Source of the DNA: Mycobacteriaceae bacterium
Lineage (GTDB): Bacteria > Actinomycetota > Actinomycetes > Mycobacteriales > Mycobacteriaceae
Direction: 5' to 3'
Assembly (NCBI GenBank): GCA_028726465.1
Contig: JAQYQB010000014.1
Span: 124,001 to 188,000 of the forward strand
DNA: 64,000 bases
The translations under genes and the position numbers were made by a program. Within the stretch, counting starts at the first letter, position 1. Every line of letters starts with the position of its first letter. Below are positions 60,601-64,000 of this stretch, piece by piece. Below the pieces are notes generated by a model. That model was not told the DNA's origin and did not search any database. It saw only the letters and a program-made list of their open reading frames with translations.

Positions 60601-60781
60601 CCTCGGCCGGGTCTTCCGCGGCTGCCAGGGCGCGGCCAAACTCGGTGCTGAGCCAATCGAGCTGGGCGGCGCTCAGCTCGGCCGGGTCCTGGCCGGCTAG
60701 GGCATCGTCAGCGGCGCGCAGGCGCTCAGCGGCGGTGGAAAAATGCTGGAGGCGAGAGGGGAAATCTGCAGGGAAGGCCAC
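57659..60781 (-). CDS. Large protein of unknown function (1040 residues)
   Basis: I do not recognise this protein. Visible layout: an Ala/Leu-rich helical N-terminal region (about 1-115), then a long region to about residue 740 with many short beta-like stretches and Trp/Pro/Asp-rich turns (EWSLFELRELAAADVETLTV, EWSVELYYVDPLGERELVEQ, FELSGRIVGDSLRLSGNAMG), then a helical C-terminal part with charged segments (RRRKKFIDVTGFAEFREEM, RAHLHLLRRFAHTAGKRQKN). No Walker, nuclease or membrane motif is visible and no signal peptide. It has a GTG start behind AGGAG, normal high-GC codon use, its own terminator, and no operon partner. Beta-rich giant proteins of this kind occur in defence and ATPase-effector systems, but no partner is encoded here. 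Confidence 0.7.
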   Translation of the reverse strand: MAFPADFPSRLQHFSTAAERLRAADDALAGQDPAELSAAQLDWLSTEFGRALAAAEDPAEVVSAHANVVAAVLTNARTQLADADSFWDVAAAQLQVDGEALQAVREAASAAGADTEPLDLPVETYAEFRPWLELDPEAGRLSLVLPDPSSAWSVDAGFDTFRISPQAQPPELRDAPSRVALVQPTARITATHAASGTKHRLGVVAEDFPVLFFGPDCRPLPDQHRITTPSVFVLAPTRTKFSAEGAAVEVADELRFTTWPEWSLFELRELAAADVETLTVALDHPASFTTRQVRVSTPEDPHSRLPEWRSADNAIPDVRGTDAGRIYGSSPRLVLPVDPAPEWSVELYYVDPLGERELVEQLLELAEFQGHELALFADAYEDAWVGRYEVDVLRDETLVDRRTFNMAEGFDLHVTYNGAQFRHPDQAADANAYTKAYYSQRKAAEKYIDVPFDKTQAVPRDAETAMFQISNAVDYCLDVVVVPKALKYSLDLRGEQPDWDTHPGTIPQGSLARNGELKVRLPVAIGGSAALLLTHEVSRKVKVIQLKRRRHGRVFTVGNSAIQHAFPEAHANLVATLAWHPASAAQTWAELSDSFGSELEFEKAWEAHATPDVQLATLLRLNESEFELSGRIVGDSLRLSGNAMGRQLTGFLWPVTRPDIAPWRVEFSAQLSTRVPEELQEAGPLAVDVVEAQPGYQAKAPNRPSMRAFIVAQDGYFDDGHGDELAYKLSGANPRATVAKHEQPALWRHLFALRNLGPAATRPMAGVLRKTIDADPRHMLEALGRSNVRSGDQPALAIAHGLANYDFHSNGERVAEFRALPWIRVVEQLNDLVDGHADWDDATDFIRTAGGEVLLELLRGGEDTGTADTQQVMREVLTAAKANNTQQALEALYDVAAARRVADASALRHGWAEILRRRKKFIDVTGFAEFREEMMKQEANVVGDEIRAHLHLLRRFAHTAGKRQKNQWAWVPYLSAMAAHITRAGAAELKGRVSYYVPLKPEHLTTWAELAQLAPTLTIYDVVREEARQLVRANGPVEGL

Positions 60782-60838
60782 GGGTTAAAACTCCTGGAGT
60801 GGTGAAACAAGAATGTGGGCAGTAGCAGTGACACGACT

Positions 60839-60875
60839 GAGCCCGAACCTTAAACGTCGGTCAAGGCTCGGGCTC
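60839..60875 (-). terminator. Hairpin downstream of sigA
   Basis: A 13-bp stem with one mismatch (60839-60851 with 60863-60875), 11-nt loop, without a T tract on the minus strand. It ends the sigA transcript or shields it from read-through into the next gene. Confidence 0.55.
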
Positions 60876-60893
60876 GGTGGCGGGGTGGGCATT

Positions 60894-62342
<1,449 letters not shown>

Positions 62343-62495
62343 GTACGCCCTTTCGCCTTAATTGTTACAGTCAAAACCTATACCGCGCAGTGGCGGTCGG
62401 TTTATCTAGTTACGATCGACCGTCCAGTATAGAGCATTCTGGTCGACTCTTGTGACAGCGGGGTCGTGCTCCCGCCGCCTCATCTTAGTTTTATC

Positions 62496-63278
62496 TTAGG
62501 GTTGCACGTGTGCGTTAACGGCCATCGCCGCGCCGATAATGCCGGCTTCGTTGCGCAGTTGCGCTGGCACGATCGGGGTATCGATGGACAGGTGCGGGCC
62601 CCATTTTTCGAATTTGCGCGAGATCCCGCCGCCGATGATAAAAACCTGCGGGTTAAACAGCTTCTCGTAGGTATACAGCACGCGGTTGAGGCGTTTGGCC
62701 CACTTTTTAAAGCTTAAGTCCTCGCGCTCTTTGGCGGCTGACGATGCCACGTGCTCGGCCTCCTTGCCCTTGACCTCCAGGTGGCCTAGCTCGGTGTTGG
62801 GGAAGAGCCGGCCGTCGAGGAGGAAGGCCGAGCCGATGCCGGTGCCGATGGTCAGAAAGATGGCCGCGCCCTGGCGGGCGACGGGATCGCCGTGGGCGGC
62901 TTCGGCGAGGCCGGCGGCGTCGGCATCGTTAAGCACGACGACCTCGCGCCCGCCGAGCTGGTCGCGGAAGAGGGCCTGGGCGTCGACGCCGATCCAGCTG
63001 GGGTCGATGTTGGCCGCGGACTGGACGATGCCGTCGCGCACGATGGCCGGCACCGTAATACCGACGGGGCCTTCCCAGCCGTGGTGGTCCACGACTTCGG
63101 CGACGGTCGCGGCCACGGCCGCGGGGGTAGAAGGCTGGGGAGTGGCGATCTTCTGCCGGGCGGAGTGTAGCTGCCCGGATTCCAGGTCCACAATGGCTCC
63201 CTTGATCCCGGAACCGCCGATGTCGATCCCGTAGGCTAGCGGGGCATTTCCGGCGGTCGAATCCTCACTCGTGTGCAT
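62496..63278 (-). CDS. ppgK: Polyphosphate glucokinase
   Basis: This enzyme phosphorylates glucose using polyphosphate or ATP; it supplies a PTS-independent path from glucose to glucose 6-phosphate. The 260-residue ROK-type kinase has the phosphate-1 motif YGIDIGGSGIKGAIVD, catalytic Asp in VLNDADAAGLAEA, LTIGTGIGSAF, LGHLEVKGKEAEHVASSAA and the polyphosphate-type KKWAKRLNRVLYTYEKLFNPQVFIIGGGIS. ATG 63278 lies 7 nt after TACACT, so it is leaderless; a longer frame would start inside upstream non-coding DNA. It sits next to sigA as in C. glutamicum. Confidence 0.95.
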   Translation of the reverse strand: MHTSEDSTAGNAPLAYGIDIGGSGIKGAIVDLESGQLHSARQKIATPQPSTPAAVAATVAEVVDHHGWEGPVGITVPAIVRDGIVQSAANIDPSWIGVDAQALFRDQLGGREVVVLNDADAAGLAEAAHGDPVARQGAAIFLTIGTGIGSAFLLDGRLFPNTELGHLEVKGKEAEHVASSAAKEREDLSFKKWAKRLNRVLYTYEKLFNPQVFIIGGGISRKFEKWGPHLSIDTPIVPAQLRNEAGIIGAAMAVNAHVQP

Positions 63279-63291
63279 GCCGGAAAGTGTA
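63279..63291 (-). promoter_or_regulatory. Leaderless promoter of ppgK
   Basis: On the minus strand TACACT (63286-63291) lies 7 nt before ATG 63278. Confidence 0.5.
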
Positions 63292-63457
63292 GCGCATGGC
63301 GCCGCGAGCGCAGGGTTAAAGGCTGTAAGGGGGTACCCACTTTCGTGGGTTCTACCTGCGAGTGTGACAGCGGGGCGATTGTGCTTTAGTATGCGCGATC
63401 GACATAGTTGATTTCCCTGCACAAGTTTGCATGAAAAACCGATTGGAGCGTGCAGTT

Positions 63458-63748
63458 ATGGCAACCGATTACGACGCACCGCGGCGGCGCGTGGAAGACG
63501 AATTGGAGACCGATTCCCTGGAGGGGCTGAAGGCCGCCGAGAGCGAAAGCAGCGCCATGGACGACGACGGCGAAATCGTCGAGCCCTTCGAGCCGCCGAC
63601 AGTCGATCTGAGCGGTGAAGAACTCAACGTGACGGTCGTGCCGCGCCAGGACAACGAGTTCACCTGCTCGGTCTGCTTCCTGGTCCAGGACAACAAGCGC
63701 CTGTCCTACGAGGAAGACGGCGACAAGGTCTGCATGGACTGCGCCTAG
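63458..63748 (+). CDS. DUF4193 zinc-ribbon-like protein
   Basis: The 96-residue protein begins MATDYDAPRRRVEDELETDSLE and ends with ELNVTVVPRQDNEFTCSVCFLVQDNKRLSYEEDGDKVCMDC, the DUF4193 core with CxxC pairs (CSVC, CMDC) that probably bind zinc. The family is short, essential-looking and nearly universal in actinobacteria; no role is known to me. ATG 63458 was chosen over an ATG 27 nt upstream because the family starts MATDYD and a GGAG lies about 10 nt before it. Confidence 0.88.
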   Translation: MATDYDAPRRRVEDELETDSLEGLKAAESESSAMDDDGEIVEPFEPPTVDLSGEELNVTVVPRQDNEFTCSVCFLVQDNKRLSYEEDGDKVCMDCA

Positions 63749-63764
63749 GCGTTTTAAGGCGCTA

Positions 63765-64000
63765 CTAGGCGCTGCGATAACTGCGCGGGGCCTGCTCTGC
63801 TTGCTCGGGGACGAAAGCCTCGATGAGCGTGGCCGGGTCCTTGCTGGCGATGAGCCAGTAGGGGGTCGGGTCATCCGGGTCGTCGAGGACGAACATGGCG
63901 AGCTCATCCACCCACTCGTGGGTCGAGAGGAACGCCGCGGGATCCAGCTGCGGTCCCAGCGCGTTGCGGCGGGCCGACTTGGGAACGGCCAGCGAGCGGG
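63765..64000 (-). CDS. DUF3093 domain membrane protein, truncated by window edge
   Basis: The last 78 codons of a minus-strand gene are present, reading ...LAVPKSARRNALGPQLDPAA, then FLSTHEWVDELAMFVLDDPD, and ending RSYRSA before a TAG at 63765-63767. This is the C-terminal signature of the DUF3093 family, whose members have two N-terminal membrane segments, here outside the window. It is convergent with the DUF4193 gene, 16 nt apart, as in other corynebacteria. Function unknown. Confidence 0.8.
   Translation of the reverse strand, partial: RSLAVPKSARRNALGPQLDPAAFLSTHEWVDELAMFVLDDPDDPTPYWLIASKDPATLIEAFVPEQAEQAPRSYRSA

Noticed and set aside
57659..60781. Assignment of the 1040-residue protein to a named anti-phage defence system
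   Set aside because: No ATPase, nuclease, helicase or sensor partner is encoded next to it, and no diagnostic motif is visible.

Overview
The window is a 64 kb stretch of chromosome from a high-GC actinobacterium, almost certainly a Corynebacterium. The evidence is gene content and order. The run ftsK - terC - pgsA - cinA - clgR - pspA - bioYMN - recA - recX - miaB - miaA - dapF - hflX - PTS cluster - sugR - lexA - divS - nrdR - hrpA - oxyR/ahpCD - galE - dtxR - sigB - sigA - ppgK is the corynebacterial backbone as I remember it from C. glutamicum and C. diphtheriae. DtxR keeps the C. diphtheriae numbering of its metal ligands. Many genes have a TAnnnT -10 box only 6-8 nt before the start codon, i.e. 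leaderless transcripts. I cannot name the species.

Layout. 1-9.9 kb: RNase J (5' truncated), a TIGR03085-type protein, FtsK, a TerC membrane protein behind a yybP-ykoY-type (Mn2+) riboswitch, YciI, PgsA, CinA and the envelope-stress pair clgR-pspA with a SigH-type promoter. 9.9-12 kb: the biotin ECF transporter bioY-bioM-bioN on the minus strand with a BioQ-like operator. 12-16.6 kb: DUF3046, recA (SOS box), recX, miaB and a membrane protein. 16.6-19.1 kb: a GNAT and a DUF349 protein on the minus strand. 19.3-26.3 kb: a hypothetical gene, miaA, dapF, two minus-strand hypotheticals (one with a Cys/Gly tail), hflX and a uracil permease. 26.4-33.1 kb: sugar phosphotransferase genes ptsH, ptsF, fruK (minus), ptsI (plus) and sugR (minus). 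33.3-35.3 kb: lexA and divS diverging around SOS boxes, then nrdR. 35.3-42.9 kb: hrpA, a membrane protein, and the divergent oxyR / ahpC-ahpD peroxide module. 42.9-47.9 kb: a Ski2-like helicase, a PAC2 protein and a DUF4192 gene whose divergent promoter region is bracketed by two perfect inverted DnaA boxes. 47.9-53.4 kb: galE-dtxR, sigB (second SigH-type promoter), dtd, a methyltransferase and DUF3099. 53.5-56.2 kb: a DUF3039/helicase pair and a Gly/Tyr-rich membrane protein. 56.2-60.8 kb is the least conventional part: a 13E12-type HNH gene with different base and codon use, a small repeat block, and a 1040-residue protein I do not recognise. 60.9-64 kb: sigA, polyphosphate glucokinase, DUF4193 and a truncated DUF3093 gene.

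Several modules connect. SOS control is visible at recA and at lexA/divS. SigH-type sites of identical geometry precede clgR and sigB. Redox control is represented by oxyR-ahpCD, metal control by dtxR and the riboswitch, and carbon control by sugR beside the PTS. Against remembered C. glutamicum order, gluABCD (between recX and miaB), fruR (between ptsI and fruK) and the extra pfkB gene (between ptsI and sugR) are missing. I saw no tRNA, rRNA, CRISPR array, complete prophage or insertion sequence.
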